DNA from: VRUE01 sp963703895
Lineage (GTDB): Bacteria > Actinomycetota > Thermoleophilia > Solirubrobacterales > 70-9
Assembly (NCBI GenBank): GCA_963703895.1
Contig: CAVPFX010000003.1
Span: 124,001-188,000 of the forward strand
Direction of reading: 5' to 3'
Length of the DNA stretch: 64,000 nt
Shown: piece after piece, positions 7,315 through 15,273 of the stretch
Layout of the letters: every line of letters begins with the position of its first letter
Position numbering within the stretch: the stretch's first letter is position 1
Made by a program: the position numbers and the translations under genes
The notes under the pieces: model-generated
Seen by the model: the letters and a program-made list of their open reading frames with translations, nothing else
What the model was told of the DNA's origin: nothing
The model's database searches: none

Positions 7315-7375
7315 GGCGGCAACTACTCCTTCCTGTGAGTTGGGTTAGTGGCCGCCATTCGGCAGCGTTGGGCTG

Positions 7376-8227
7376 CTACTTCTTGTCGCCCGGCTTGTAC
7401 TTCCGCTGGGCGTGTTCCTCGGGGCTCATCTCCTCGAGGTCACCTTTGGCCGACGATCCCTTGCGGGTGTCGGGGTCACCTTTGGAGCCGCCGGACTCTT
7501 CAGTCCCGCCGTCCTTCAGGTGGGGCTTGCGTTTGAGCAGATCCGCAAGCTCCTTCTGGAGGGCGTCGGTCTTCACCTTGCCCTCGTCGTCGAAGATGTC
7601 GCTCTCGTCGATTTCGCCCTTGGAGATGGCGCGTTCGATGTTGAGCAGGGCGTCCTCGGTGTCGGCGAATCGCACCTCTTTGGCGTCGTCGCCCTCACCG
7701 ATCGTCAGCTTCTTGCTCGCGAGACGAGTGACCGCGACCTCCAGCCGATCACCTTTGCGTTCCTTCTCGGCTTTCGATTCGGCTTCCTCGCGGCCTTTCT
7801 TCTCAGCCTCGGAGATCTTCCGCTCAGACTCGCTCTGGTCTTCTTCCTCGCGTTCGCTGAGCTTTTTGGCGGCTTCGTCGCGTTCGCGCTCGGCCTTCTT
7901 GGCGCGAGTCTCGTTCTTGCGCGACTTGGCCTTCCAGTCGTCGTCGGAGGTGACTTTGTCGCCCTCCTCGTCGCCACCCTCGCTGCCTTTGTCGGCCTCT
8001 TTCTCTTTGTCCTTCTCCTTGTCCTTGTCGCCCTTGTCGCCGTCCTCGTCGGGGGCACCGCCGGATATCGCCGGCAGGAACCGTCCTTGAGGGGTCAGGA
8101 TCGCGTCGGGACCGCCGCCAATGTGGCGGATGAGGCGGGGTCGCTCGCGAAGCGCCGACCAGACGAAAGTGACAGCGAACATCAGGGCGCTGAGGACTGC
8201 CCTCAGCCGATTACGTACAGGAGCCAT
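7376..8227 (-). CDS. Capsid scaffold protein
   Basis: A 283-residue, highly charged protein. After an Arg-rich hydrophobic start (residues 1-35) comes an Asp/Lys/Glu-rich segment with DKGDKDKEKDKEKEADKG and a long predicted coiled coil containing RAKKAERERDEAAKKLSERE. The C-terminal third (LEEMSPEEHAQRKYKPGDKK at the end) is basic, as required for binding coat protein. The position directly upstream of the major capsid gene is the standard scaffold position. The N-terminal hydrophobic stretch VLSALMFAVTFVW is unusual for a scaffold and could mean the true start is further in, but no better Shine-Dalgarno is seen than AAAGGAG at 8235-8241. Confidence 0.75.
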   Translation of the reverse strand: MAPVRNRLRAVLSALMFAVTFVWSALRERPRLIRHIGGGPDAILTPQGRFLPAISGGAPDEDGDKGDKDKEKDKEKEADKGSEGGDEEGDKVTSDDDWKAKSRKNETRAKKAERERDEAAKKLSEREEEDQSESERKISEAEKKGREEAESKAEKERKGDRLEVAVTRLASKKLTIGEGDDAKEVRFADTEDALLNIERAISKGEIDESDIFDDEGKVKTDALQKELADLLKRKPHLKDGGTEESGGSKGDPDTRKGSSAKGDLEEMSPEEHAQRKYKPGDKK

Positions 8228-8243
8228 TCGGCTCTCCTTTCGT

Positions 8244-8263
8244 GCTTGCCCCTTCGGGCAAGC
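8244..8263 (-). promoter_or_regulatory. Perfect hairpin upstream of the scaffold gene
   Basis: GCTTGCCC (8244-8251) and GGGCAAGC (8256-8263) form a perfect eight-base-pair stem with a four-base loop, GAAG on the minus strand. It sits between the minor head gene stop (8271) and the AAAGGAG Shine-Dalgarno of the scaffold, at the same relative place as the hairpin before the tail tube gene. Likely an mRNA processing or stability element. Confidence 0.45.
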
Positions 8264-8270
8264 TGCTGGG

Positions 8271-9017
8271 TTAGTGAAGATCTGCCTGGGAGGTGAAGGT
8301 GTCGCCGGGGGCGACCAGGACGGCGCCCAGCTCCCCGTGTTGCTCTACGGCGACGTTGTCGTTCAGCGGGCCGTACTGGAAGGCCCTGACCCGCGAGCCG
8401 TCAGGCAGATGCACGGCGCCGCGGTGAGGTTCGGTGTTGGGCTCCAGCGAGCAGCCGCAGCCGTTGTGAAGTGCGTAGGCGTAGCCCTCGATGGCCTTGA
8501 CGTAGGCGCCGTTGACTTCCTGGCAGAAAGCGCAGGCGCCCGGATCGGCGACCCGTTCGTAGCCGTAGAAGCCGGTGTCGGCCTCGTCGACCGCGTCGGC
8601 GGTCGCGCGCATCGCGAGCTGCACGTCCATCGCTCCGGTGCTCGTCGCCCGCGCCAGCGCCGCCTCGCTGGCCTGCTCGAAGGCCATGCCCTCGCCGAGC
8701 TTCGACCAGAGGGTGACGAAGGGGCGCTGGTAGACCTCCTCGGGCGCGACGCCGTTGCGGACGGCCGCGCCGCTCAGGTCCTCGGTGTTGAGGCCGATCG
8801 GCCCGCGGCCGAGGGCCTGGCCGAGATAGGCGTCTGTGATCAAAGCCGAGGCGCGCTGAGCGGTGAGGACAGTCGGCACGGCTCGCGAGAGCCACTCGTC
8901 GACATTCACTCGGTCGTAGCCGGGAAGGTCGGCCCAGATCTTCGTCAGGGCTTGGACCACCATGCGCCGAAGCCGCGCCTGCGACTCAATATGAGCGTCA
9001 ACCAGCGCCGACGCCAA
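8271..9017 (-). CDS. Phage minor head protein (MuF-like)
   Basis: About 248 residues, beginning at a TTG (9015-9017) with AAGGA seven bases upstream and overlapping the portal 3' end by 20 bases. The C-terminal region has DPGACAFCQEVNGAYV followed by HNGCGCSLEP, a Cys-x2-Cys plus CxC arrangement commonly seen in minor head proteins of actinophages. The middle describes long helices (EQASEAALARATSTGAMDVQ). It is encoded between portal and scaffold, the normal MuF position, and is probably packaged in the head. No protease or toxin domain is visible. Start choice is uncertain; a CTG or the ATG of MVVQALTKIW are alternatives. Confidence 0.7.
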   Translation of the reverse strand: MASALVDAHIESQARLRRMVVQALTKIWADLPGYDRVNVDEWLSRAVPTVLTAQRASALITDAYLGQALGRGPIGLNTEDLSGAAVRNGVAPEEVYQRPFVTLWSKLGEGMAFEQASEAALARATSTGAMDVQLAMRATADAVDEADTGFYGYERVADPGACAFCQEVNGAYVKAIEGYAYALHNGCGCSLEPNTEPHRGAVHLPDGSRVRAFQYGPLNDNVAVEQHGELGAVLVAPGDTFTSQADLH

Positions 9018-10440
9018 CGGGCGGTCCTTCGGATTTGACCTGTTGGAGGATCGCCAAGAGCGGGTTCGTCGCACCCTGCGCCGCCCACCGGGCGATCTGA
9101 TCCTGCGTCGCGTTCAGTGCCAGTTCGGCGATGGCCTCGGCGGGGATTACGTCCTTCAGCTTCGAGGCAGCGTCGGCACGCTCGGCCAGCGAACGCGATT
9201 GAGCGTCCACCCAGACGGTTTCGGCCCTGGGAGAGAGGACCGCCTTGTCTTTGAGGCACTGGCCGGCGAGGCGGTTGATCTCCTCCCAGCCCGTGCCCAA
9301 TGAAGCCTTGTGCCCGGTGACGGCGGCGTGCATAGAGCCCTCCGAAGCGCGGATCGCGTCGGCGGAGATGTTCGACATCCCGTTTTCCATCGGGAAGTAG
9401 TGCCGCGGCGTGGCGGTGATCACCGCGAGCTGGTCGAGCTCGGGGTAGATCGCGAGGTTCTTGCGATCGGCAGCCTTGTATTCGACCAGCTTGGCCTCGG
9501 GGTTCTCGAACTGGAAGACCGACTCGGGCACGACCTCGATGGGCGGCTTCTGCTCCGTCTGCGGCTTGCCCGTAGCTTTGTCGAGGATCGGGTCTCCGTT
9601 GTCGTCCTTCATCACCACTTCGGTGATTTTTTCCCCGACGACGCCGCGCAGCGGGAAGCCCATCCAGAAGGCGACGACCAGGCCGAGGAAGGTGAGCAGG
9701 TTGATTCGGTCGATGAGGCCAAGGCAATGCTCGAATTCGCCGCTGGCGAGGGGGAACGTGCCAGGCTTCAGGCGCCTGTTAATCGCGATCTCGACGACCG
9801 GGATCTTCGGGCTGAAGGGGTTCTCAAGCGGCCATGACTCACCGTCGACCTCGCGCTTTTCCCACTCGTTGCCCTTGGTGCTGGCGCTGCCTTCGGGGCC
9901 CTGGAACTTGTACAGGCCGTCCGGCAGGTAGAGGGTCGCGTAGAGGCGGTCGCCTTCCTTCCAGCGGCGCAGGGCGGCGACACGGTGCCGGCGGGATCCG
10001 GGCGCGAACTCGACGATCATCTGCGTCATGTCGTCGAGCGCGATGTCGGGCGTGCCGTCCGGGCCCGGCCAAACCGTCGCGTAGCAGCGCCCGTCGAGGA
10101 GCGCGGCGCCGTGAGCGAGCTTGGACTCGGAGTCCATGTCGTTCGGCTGCCAGGCCTCCTCCCAGATCTGTTTGGCCGCGGCTTCGTTGGTGGCGTCTCG
10201 CAGCCCGGAGATCTCCAGCCGGTCGAGCTTCGAGCCGACGATGAGTTGGCCCCAAGGCGCTTCGGCAACGGGCATCAGGTCGCGATAGACCTTCGTGAGT
10301 TTCGCCCTCTGGATCGCTTCGGGCGGTGGGCAGGACCCCTCGAGGTAGGGCTCCAGCTTCTCGTGGCGCTGGCAGCGCTTGTCCAGCTCTTTGCTCAGCC
10401 GCTTGACGCGGTCGATCAGCTTTTGCAGCTCCTGGTCCAT
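8998..10440 (-). CDS. Portal protein
   Basis: About 480 residues. The ATG at 10438-10440 (MDQELQKLIDRVKRLSKELD) has AAAGGAGGT just upstream; an earlier in-frame ATG at 10461 lacks this. Segments YRDLMPVAEAPWGQLIVGSK, YATVWPGPDGTPDIALDD and RINLLTFLGLVVAFWMGFPLR match the stem and wing regions of SPP1 gp6-type portals, with the late PMENGMSNISADAIRASEGS and a C-terminal crown helix (AEAIAELALNATQDQIARWA). It forms the dodecameric vertex for DNA entry, binding the terminase encoded just upstream. Length is as usual for the family. Confidence 0.9.
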   Translation of the reverse strand: MDQELQKLIDRVKRLSKELDKRCQRHEKLEPYLEGSCPPPEAIQRAKLTKVYRDLMPVAEAPWGQLIVGSKLDRLEISGLRDATNEAAAKQIWEEAWQPNDMDSESKLAHGAALLDGRCYATVWPGPDGTPDIALDDMTQMIVEFAPGSRRHRVAALRRWKEGDRLYATLYLPDGLYKFQGPEGSASTKGNEWEKREVDGESWPLENPFSPKIPVVEIAINRRLKPGTFPLASGEFEHCLGLIDRINLLTFLGLVVAFWMGFPLRGVVGEKITEVVMKDDNGDPILDKATGKPQTEQKPPIEVVPESVFQFENPEAKLVEYKAADRKNLAIYPELDQLAVITATPRHYFPMENGMSNISADAIRASEGSMHAAVTGHKASLGTGWEEINRLAGQCLKDKAVLSPRAETVWVDAQSRSLAERADAASKLKDVIPAEAIAELALNATQDQIARWAAQGATNPLLAILQQVKSEGPPVGVGAG

Positions 10441-10454
10441 CGCACCTCCTTTCA

Positions 10455-12077
10455 TCACCATTGGGCGGACTTGTATTCCGGCTCGTCAAAGAGCCCCGTT
10501 GCTTCTGCGTCGTCGCGTGCCCGACGCGCAAGAACCGCTGCCGGGACGCTGTCGATCTTCCGAGGGGAACCGTCCCGGTCCTTGCGAACCGTGTAGGCCT
10601 CCTCGGTCTTCTCCTCGGAATGGACACGCACCTTGCGCGTCAGGGCGTTTTCAAAGTGGCGAACGACCAAGGGCTTGCCGTCGACCCCCTGCGGTTCGGT
10701 GTGTAGTGGGATCGGGTCGAGCTGGGTCGTGCGTTGGCGGATGCTCGTCCGCAACGCGCCGCAGGCGATGGCGAACTTGCTGATCGTCTTACCGCCGGTC
10801 CAGAACTCTCGGACCTTCTTCTCGCCGTGCTTGCGGCGCCACGTCGCGCCCTCCTCTTGCCACCAGGGAGGATCGAAGTAGTGAAGGACAACATCGAAGT
10901 TGCTGTAGGCCCACTCGACCGCGCCCATCACGTCCTCGCGCCAGCCGTCCTCGCCGCTCGGGGTCCAAACGCCGATCGCGAACAACAGGCCCTCGCGGGT
11001 GCAACCGAAGAGAACCGTATGGTCGTCTGACTCCGACCCGTCGAAGCCCAGGGTGATCTTTGTGCCGGGCTCGACGACGCTCTCGGGCGCAAGAACCTTG
11101 TCGATCTCTTCCGGCGCCAGCCAGGCCAGCGCCTTTTTGCGCGGCCGGTTCAGCCAGTAGCGATAGGCGTCGCCCTCGGGATCTTCGGCGTCGCGGATCT
11201 TCCGCACGATCAGGTCGAAGTCCATCCACTCCTTTGCGGGTCCATAGGCAACCCGCAACGCCTTCTTCAGCGAGCGGTCGTCGCCGAAGCGCTTGGGCTC
11301 CGGCCCCTGGTGGTGGTCGTAGAGGACGCCGTACTTCGTCAAAGCCTCCTCGGGGTCGAGGTGGGCGTACTTTTCGGCGGCCTGCTCTGCGATCGAGCGC
11401 TCGCCCGGCTCCCACGCGGTCGTGGTGTCGAGGCCGAGCGGTTCGGCGATCTTGCGCTTGCCGGTGTTGCGCGCGACGGTCGCGTACATCCCGCGGTTCT
11501 TTTTGAGTACGTACAGGTGGGTCTCGTCGGCCACAAACGCCGACTCTTTGCCGCCGTCCTTGGACTGGTCGCCCGAGGTCGACGGCACGATCTCCCCGCC
11601 ACCGGCCTCCTTGATGAAGGTCCGGCCCATCGCCACGTCAAGGGCATAGACGTTCGCCGCCTCGCCCTCGGTGAGCATGTATTCGACGTTGTCGTACGTG
11701 TTGCCGGCCTGCGTCTCCTCGGTCGCAAGGCAACGGATGAACGGGGAATTGACTGGCACGCCAACCGGGTCACCGTTGGCGTCGAAGCCGTCGCAGCGGA
11801 CAGGCCCAAGCGCCTCAGCGCAAACGAAGCCGCCGGCCAGCTCGGACTTGGCGCGTCCCTTCGGCCGAGAGAGGACGCCGCGCTGAGCGAGGCGCCGGCC
11901 AGCCAGCGGGTGATCCTGCGGATGGACCCTGTACAGCCAGCAGAGGAACAGGGCGAATTCGTCGTCGATCGACCAGTCGTCGCCAGCAACGTCGCCGGGC
12001 CCGTGGCACAGGTAGGCCTCGATCCAGTCGATTACCTGCCAGCCGAGGGTGGGGAAGTTAACCGGGGGGAGCGCCAT
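10455..12077 (-). CDS. terL: Terminase large subunit
   Basis: A 540-residue packaging ATPase/nuclease. The N-terminal half contains a Walker A-like SRPKGRAKSELAG (about residues 70-82) and ATEETQAGNTYDNV, as in actinophage large terminases whose P-loop deviates from GxxxxGKT. A region at about residues 225-300 has PEEALTKYGVLYDHHQGPEP. The nuclease half includes LGFDGSESDDHTVLFG (about 340-356), in which clustered acids bind metal. It translocates DNA through the portal. The stop overlaps no gene but is 15 bases before the portal start; the small subunit lies six bases upstream. Strong by motif and synteny. Confidence 0.9.
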   Translation of the reverse strand: MALPPVNFPTLGWQVIDWIEAYLCHGPGDVAGDDWSIDDEFALFLCWLYRVHPQDHPLAGRRLAQRGVLSRPKGRAKSELAGGFVCAEALGPVRCDGFDANGDPVGVPVNSPFIRCLATEETQAGNTYDNVEYMLTEGEAANVYALDVAMGRTFIKEAGGGEIVPSTSGDQSKDGGKESAFVADETHLYVLKKNRGMYATVARNTGKRKIAEPLGLDTTTAWEPGERSIAEQAAEKYAHLDPEEALTKYGVLYDHHQGPEPKRFGDDRSLKKALRVAYGPAKEWMDFDLIVRKIRDAEDPEGDAYRYWLNRPRKKALAWLAPEEIDKVLAPESVVEPGTKITLGFDGSESDDHTVLFGCTREGLLFAIGVWTPSGEDGWREDVMGAVEWAYSNFDVVLHYFDPPWWQEEGATWRRKHGEKKVREFWTGGKTISKFAIACGALRTSIRQRTTQLDPIPLHTEPQGVDGKPLVVRHFENALTRKVRVHSEEKTEEAYTVRKDRDGSPRKIDSVPAAVLARRARDDAEATGLFDEPEYKSAQW

Positions 12078-12083
12078 CGGGCG

Positions 12084-12638
12084 CTAGCCCGACTTGACGA
12101 GCGAGAGGCGAGCTTTCCGGTCGTCTTTCTTCGGTTTTTTCGCCCCCTTCGATGCCGCTGGCGTCTCGGCCGCGCCTTTGGACTTGTCGACGATCTCCCA
12201 GCGCAGCTCGGCCATCGCCTTCGGGTCGAGGCCGAGCCGTTTGTCGAGCTCGCGCATCTCCTTGACGATCGGCAGGCGCCCGCCGGCCAAGGCGGCGAGG
12301 CGGTTGACGATGTACTCGAGCTTCCCGATCGCTTCGTCCTCGTCGACACCGAGCAGCTCGGCAAGGTCGGTGGCTTCGAGGGGCGAGTCGATCAGGGCAA
12401 GGTCGTCCTCGAGCTGGGCGCGTCGGGCGATCACGTAGAGGGCGCCGGAGTCCCACGCCAGCGCTTGCGGCGTCGACCAGGCCCATTTCCACCATTCGGC
12501 GCCTGCTTCCTGCAGGTTGTAGGCACCTGGCACCTTCGGAGGGCGCCCTTTTCGGCCAGCGACATCGAGTTCGGTGGTCGGGATTGTCGGCGCGTTCCGG
12601 CGCCGCCTTTTTTTGTTGGGAACTGGCCCTCGGGCCAT
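12084..12638 (-). CDS. terS: Terminase small subunit (P27-like)
   Basis: A 184-residue basic protein starting MARGPVPNKKRRRRNAPT. The N-terminal GRKGRPPKVPGAYNLQEAG followed by WWKWAWSTPQALAWDSG and YVIARRAQLEDDL is the pattern of P27-family small terminases, which recognise the packaging site. A central EMRELDKRLGLDPKAMAELR is the conserved late motif. The lysine-rich tail is variable in the family. Its AGAGAGGA ribosome binding site lies in a small hairpin (CCTCT, GAAG loop, AGAGG at about 12642-12655), which might limit translation. It is directly upstream of terL. Confidence 0.88.
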   Translation of the reverse strand: MARGPVPNKKRRRRNAPTIPTTELDVAGRKGRPPKVPGAYNLQEAGAEWWKWAWSTPQALAWDSGALYVIARRAQLEDDLALIDSPLEATDLAELLGVDEDEAIGKLEYIVNRLAALAGGRLPIVKEMRELDKRLGLDPKAMAELRWEIVDKSKGAAETPAASKGAKKPKKDDRKARLSLVKSG

Positions 12639-12757
12639 CGTCGTCCTCTCTTCAGAGGGCCGGGTCCACCCTTCGGGCAGCCCGGCGCTAGTTCGTGAAA
12701 CCCGTACAGATTGCGAGCCGCAGCCCTCGTTGGTCCCGAAAAGAACGAGACCGGGGT

Positions 12758-12773
12758 ACCCCCCCTGGGGGGT
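12758..12773. other. GC palindrome next to the small terminase, candidate packaging-site element
   Basis: ACCCCCC, a CT centre and GGGGGGT form a nearly perfect palindrome. It sits in the 134-base gap between the small terminase start (12638) and the stop of the preceding gene (12773). The rest of the gap has a second imperfect hairpin (GCCGGG/CCCGGC around 12660-12690). Packaging (cos or pac) sites are often beside the small terminase gene, so this is a candidate. Nothing in the sequence proves cleavage here; a terminator role is also possible. Confidence 0.3.
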
Positions 12774-13063
12774 CAGACGCCAAGCTCAACCACCTCGAAC
12801 CGCAGCCGGGGGCGGGGTTCGAGCACGAAGGTGAAGCACTTTCGGCCAGCTTGGAACTCCAGCCGGTGCTTGGAAAGGCGCCAGTGCTCTCGCATCGTGC
12901 CCTCCGGTCCTCGGCTTCGTTGGCAGAGTCGCCGGTCGCGCCACAACCACACCCCGTAGATCGCTCGGCTGCCGCTGGTGATCCCGAAGCCGAAGACCAG
13001 CCGGGTTCGTTTGGTCTTCTGGCTGTAGGAGGACGGGTAGGCGACGAAGGGGCGCAGTCTCAT
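12773..13063 (-). CDS. Small hypothetical phage protein
   Basis: A 96-residue protein, MRLRPFVAYPSSYSQKTKRT onwards, with FGFGITSGSRAIYGVWLWRD and a C-terminal beta-rich CFTFVLEPRPRLRFEVVELG. Its ATG overlaps the previous stop as ATGA (13060-13063), supporting this start over a longer in-frame reading with low-complexity Arg/Ser composition. No family recognised. Placed between an HNH nuclease group and terminase, it may be a DNA-packaging accessory, but this is only context. Confidence 0.55.
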   Translation of the reverse strand: MRLRPFVAYPSSYSQKTKRTRLVFGFGITSGSRAIYGVWLWRDRRLCQRSRGPEGTMREHWRLSKHRLEFQAGRKCFTFVLEPRPRLRFEVVELGV

Positions 13064-13338
13064 CGTCGCCCGGCCAGCTCGTCGATCGTCGGCCGGGCAA
13101 CGCCGAGCCGGACGAAGGCTGCGGCCATCGCCTCGACTTCCTCTCGCCCGCTGCAATGCACCAGGAGCGGCTCGCCTTGGGCTGCCGCTTCCATCGCCTT
13201 GCGGTAGAGCGAGACGTCGATGCCGGGGACATCGTTGCCCTCGACCCACTCGATCAGGTTGCGAAGCACCCGGACCTGGGACTTGCGAAAGCGAAGGCCC
13301 ATCACCAGGCTCGGGTTGTCGAGGAGTGTGGCGGTCAA
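13060..13338 (-). CDS. Small hypothetical phage protein
   Basis: A 92-residue protein from a TTG start at 13336-13338 that overlaps the HNH gene stop. The sequence has a helical N-terminal half (GLRFRKSQVRVLRNLIEWVE) and a C-terminal half with LLVHCSGREEVEAMAAAFVR. Upstream AAAGGAG at about 13350 is a good ribosome binding site. The composition and codon choice look genuinely coding. No recognisable domain; the charged helix-rich character would fit a small regulatory or structural protein. Confidence 0.55.
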   Translation of the reverse strand: MTATLLDNPSLVMGLRFRKSQVRVLRNLIEWVEGNDVPGIDVSLYRKAMEAAAQGEPLLVHCSGREEVEAMAAAFVRLGVARPTIDELAGRR

Positions 13339-13673
13339 GTTCGTGCTCTCCTTTGGGCTCGCGCCCTCTCTTCAGCGGTCTTGATTCGGTGGCAGGGCTC
13401 GGAGTGGATCGGCCTGCGGTTCTCTGTGCCGTCGCTGCCACCCTCGGCGAGGGGGATGACGTGGTCGATCTGGTCGGCACCGTGAAGGCCGCAGACGTGG
13501 CACTTGCCTTCGTGCTGCTCCATCACGGCCCGGTTGATCCGCTGCTCTCGGCTGCCCGATCGCATCCGGTTCCTTCGGCCGTTGCTCTGGGCCCACGGCT
13601 TGCGCTGGTGGACGGGGCAGGGCTGGGCCTCGGGACAGTGGGGGTCCGAGCAGACCTTGACCGCGGGCTTCAT
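13335..13673 (-). CDS. HNH endonuclease
   Basis: A 112-residue protein starting MKPAVKVCSDPHCPEAQPCP. The core KCHVCGLHGADQIDHVIPLA is the HNH signature: a CxxC zinc pair, then the DH of the catalytic beta-beta-alpha metal motif, followed by GGSDGTENRRPIHSEPCH, which supplies the N and final H/C residues. Small HNH proteins upstream of terminase are known to stimulate cos cleavage by the terminase in several siphophages. The start overlaps the stop of a 51-residue ORF as ATGA. A longer upstream reading is poor in codon quality and was not used. Confidence 0.85.
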   Translation of the reverse strand: MKPAVKVCSDPHCPEAQPCPVHQRKPWAQSNGRRNRMRSGSREQRINRAVMEQHEGKCHVCGLHGADQIDHVIPLAEGGSDGTENRRPIHSEPCHRIKTAEERARAQRRART

Positions 13674-13825
13674 GCCGGGCAGTAGTCGAGGCGGGACTTC
13701 CAGAGGTCCGGCCAGTAGAGGTGAAGGCCGAGCGGGCCAGCCCACAGATGCACGCCGCTGGGCAGCCAGTGACCGGCGACGCGGGTGTAGGAGTTGACTT
13801 CGGCGAGGAAGGGACCGGCGGTCAA
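13670..13825 (-). CDS. 51-residue hypothetical phage protein
   Basis: This short frame starts at TTG (13823-13825), overlapping the preceding stop, and ends in ATGA shared with the HNH gene. It encodes LTAGPFLAEVNSYTRVAGHW and then a Trp/Leu-rich segment ending SRLDYCPA. Codon third positions are strongly G/C, as in neighbouring genes, and both ends are overlapped by coding neighbours. Four tryptophans in 51 residues are notable. Function unknown. Confidence 0.5.
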   Translation of the reverse strand: MTAGPFLAEVNSYTRVAGHWLPSGVHLWAGPLGLHLYWPDLWKSRLDYCPA

Positions 13826-14064
13826 TCGCCCGTCTTGTCCTTGGCTCGGTCCCAGGTCTTGTCGTCGTGCATCGGTTGCACCTCCTTGAGTCGGGGGATC
13901 TCCAGTGGAAGAAGGCGCAGCAGCCCGGCGGTTGTCCTTGAATCGCCCTCAGCTCGCTGCTGCTCGAGCTGCATGACGCCAGGCCGGAGCGAGATCACAG
14001 AACTCTCCTGGGGGGACGCTGACGCGCACTCACCGGGTACGCGGAGCAAGACCCGTGAGCGCAC
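13822..14064 (-). CDS. Small hypothetical phage protein, start uncertain
   Basis: An open frame of up to 80 residues from a GTG at 14064. The segment MQLEQQRAEGDSRTTAGLLR in the middle looks coding, and the C-terminus is HDDKTWDRAKDKTGD. A strong AAGGAGG lies inside the frame, eight bases before an internal ATG (MHDDK), which would yield only 16 residues. That Shine-Dalgarno may instead serve the next small ORF. The N-terminal 30 residues are doubtful. No domain recognised. Confidence 0.35.
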   Translation of the reverse strand: MRSRVLLRVPGECASASPQESSVISLRPGVMQLEQQRAEGDSRTTAGLLRLLPLEIPRLKEVQPMHDDKTWDRAKDKTGD

Positions 14065-14158
14065 TGGAGCTACAAGGCTCTTGTCCTGGGCCGCCGAGAT
14101 ATGCGGGCGACCATTGGCTACACGGGCAAGCGCATTCTAGTGACTGCAGGCGGACGCT

Positions 14159-14713
14159 TTACGCGGCTTCGCGGTCAGCGGCCTCTTGGGCCTCGGCCTT
14201 GGCCTTGACTCGGGCGAGCCGGGTGCGAAGAAAGCGGAGATCGCCGGCAAGTGATTCCGCTTCACCACTCTCCTGCAGTTCACGTAGGGCTTCGTCCGCG
14301 GCGGCGACCCCCTTCTCAACCGTCTCGCGGCGCTTTTCGTGGGCAGCCCGAGCGAAGGCGTTCTCATCGTCGATCGAGACCCGCTCGGGTTCACCTTCGG
14401 GCCTGAATTGGGGTCCGCCCATCGGGTCGGCCTCGACCGGCTTGCGCGACTTCGTCCGCACGAGGTGGACCGGGTCATCGTGGATCTTGACGGTGGCCGT
14501 CCAGCATTCGTCCTCGCTCGTGCTGGCGGTCGGATCGCCCCCGATCCACTCGCGCTTGAGGACCACGATGTAGGTCTCGCCCGCCCTGTGCGATGACTGG
14601 AGGGAGTAGTTGTGGCCGACCTGGGGCTCAAGCTCGCCCGCCGGCCAGGGGATCTCGACCGGCTTGCCCTTGGCGGCGTAGATGGCTTCGCGGGTCTCTT
14701 GCGGGAATCTCAC
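14159..14713 (-). CDS. Hypothetical phage protein
   Basis: A 184-residue protein. The N-terminal half is beta-rich, with RFPQETREAIYAAKGKPVEI, YIVVLKREWIGGDPTAS and ECWTATVKIHDDPVHLVRTK, resembling a small ASCH/PUA-like RNA-binding shape in the order of strands, though this was not confirmed. The C-terminal half is a long charged helix (AFARAAHEKRRETVEKGVAA). Overlap with the next gene is four bases (14710-14713). It sits among early accessory genes between primase and terminase. The roughly 95 bases upstream of its neighbour (14065-14158) hold no convincing gene. Confidence 0.55.
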   Translation of the reverse strand: MRFPQETREAIYAAKGKPVEIPWPAGELEPQVGHNYSLQSSHRAGETYIVVLKREWIGGDPTASTSEDECWTATVKIHDDPVHLVRTKSRKPVEADPMGGPQFRPEGEPERVSIDDENAFARAAHEKRRETVEKGVAAADEALRELQESGEAESLAGDLRFLRTRLARVKAKAEAQEAADREAA

Positions 14714-15033
14714 GGGTCTTGGCCTGCACTCAGGGTCGGTTGGGCTCGCCTGATGATGCGTATGACCCTTGCCTTTTCTTCTTTGAGGGCCTGCGTCTCT
14801 CTTCCAGAGAGGTCTTCCGCCAACGCAGCGAGGCGCTGGTCTGCCTCCTCAGCTATCTCGAGGGGCTCGGCAAACTGCCGCCGGAATGCCTCCTCTGTCT
14901 TGCGCCTCCTCCGTTCTTCCACGCGGCGGTGGGTGTCGGCGGCGGCGGCATGCTGGGCGCGACGCCTTTCCTTTTCAGCCCGCCAAGCCTTCTTAGCCGC
15001 GATCTCCTCTTGCGTGGTTCGGGGCGCGCTCAC
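14710..15033 (-). CDS. Charged coiled-coil phage protein
   Basis: About 107 residues from a GTG start at 15031-15033 that overlaps the previous TGA. Almost the whole chain is one charged helix: TTQEEIAAKKAWRAEKERRR, then RRVEERRRRKTEEAFRRQFA and LKEEKARVIRIIRRAQ. Such Arg/Glu/Ala proteins are common in phage early regions and in nucleic acid binding accessories. No catalytic motif is visible. The upstream in-frame extension is read within the preceding zinc-binding gene and was rejected. Confidence 0.5.
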   Translation of the reverse strand: MSAPRTTQEEIAAKKAWRAEKERRRAQHAAAADTHRRVEERRRRKTEEAFRRQFAEPLEIAEEADQRLAALAEDLSGRETQALKEEKARVIRIIRRAQPTLSAGQDP

Positions 15034-15251
15034 TTCTCCGACCTCCCAGCGGGTGTGAATGCCTCGATAGACCTCGCACCCTCGTCGCGCTCGTCGGCGT
15101 GTTCGCGGAGAACGCGCTTGTAGCCCTGGCCGCATGTGGCATGGACCCAGCCGATCAGCTTCAACTTGGTGATGTAGTGCTCGCCGGCCTCAATCTGCTT
15201 CTGGCACAGTCCGCAAGTGCCGTCGAGCTGGGCGAGCGATTCGCCAGTCAC
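15030..15251 (-). CDS. Small putative zinc-binding protein
   Basis: A 73-residue protein with CGLCQKQIEAGEHYITKLKL followed by GWVHATCGQG. The order C-x2-C-x17-20-H-x2-C is a four-ligand zinc finger, similar to small PARP-type or treble-clef-like fingers in phage proteins. It probably contributes to nucleic acid or protein binding. It begins about 125 bases downstream of the primase stop, after a spacer with repeated GGTGC boxes, so it may be the first gene of a transcript. Confidence 0.6.
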   Translation of the reverse strand: MTGESLAQLDGTCGLCQKQIEAGEHYITKLKLIGWVHATCGQGYKRVLREHADERDEGARSIEAFTPAGRSEK

Positions 15252-15273
15252 GCTTTCCTCCGGCTTGGGTGCG

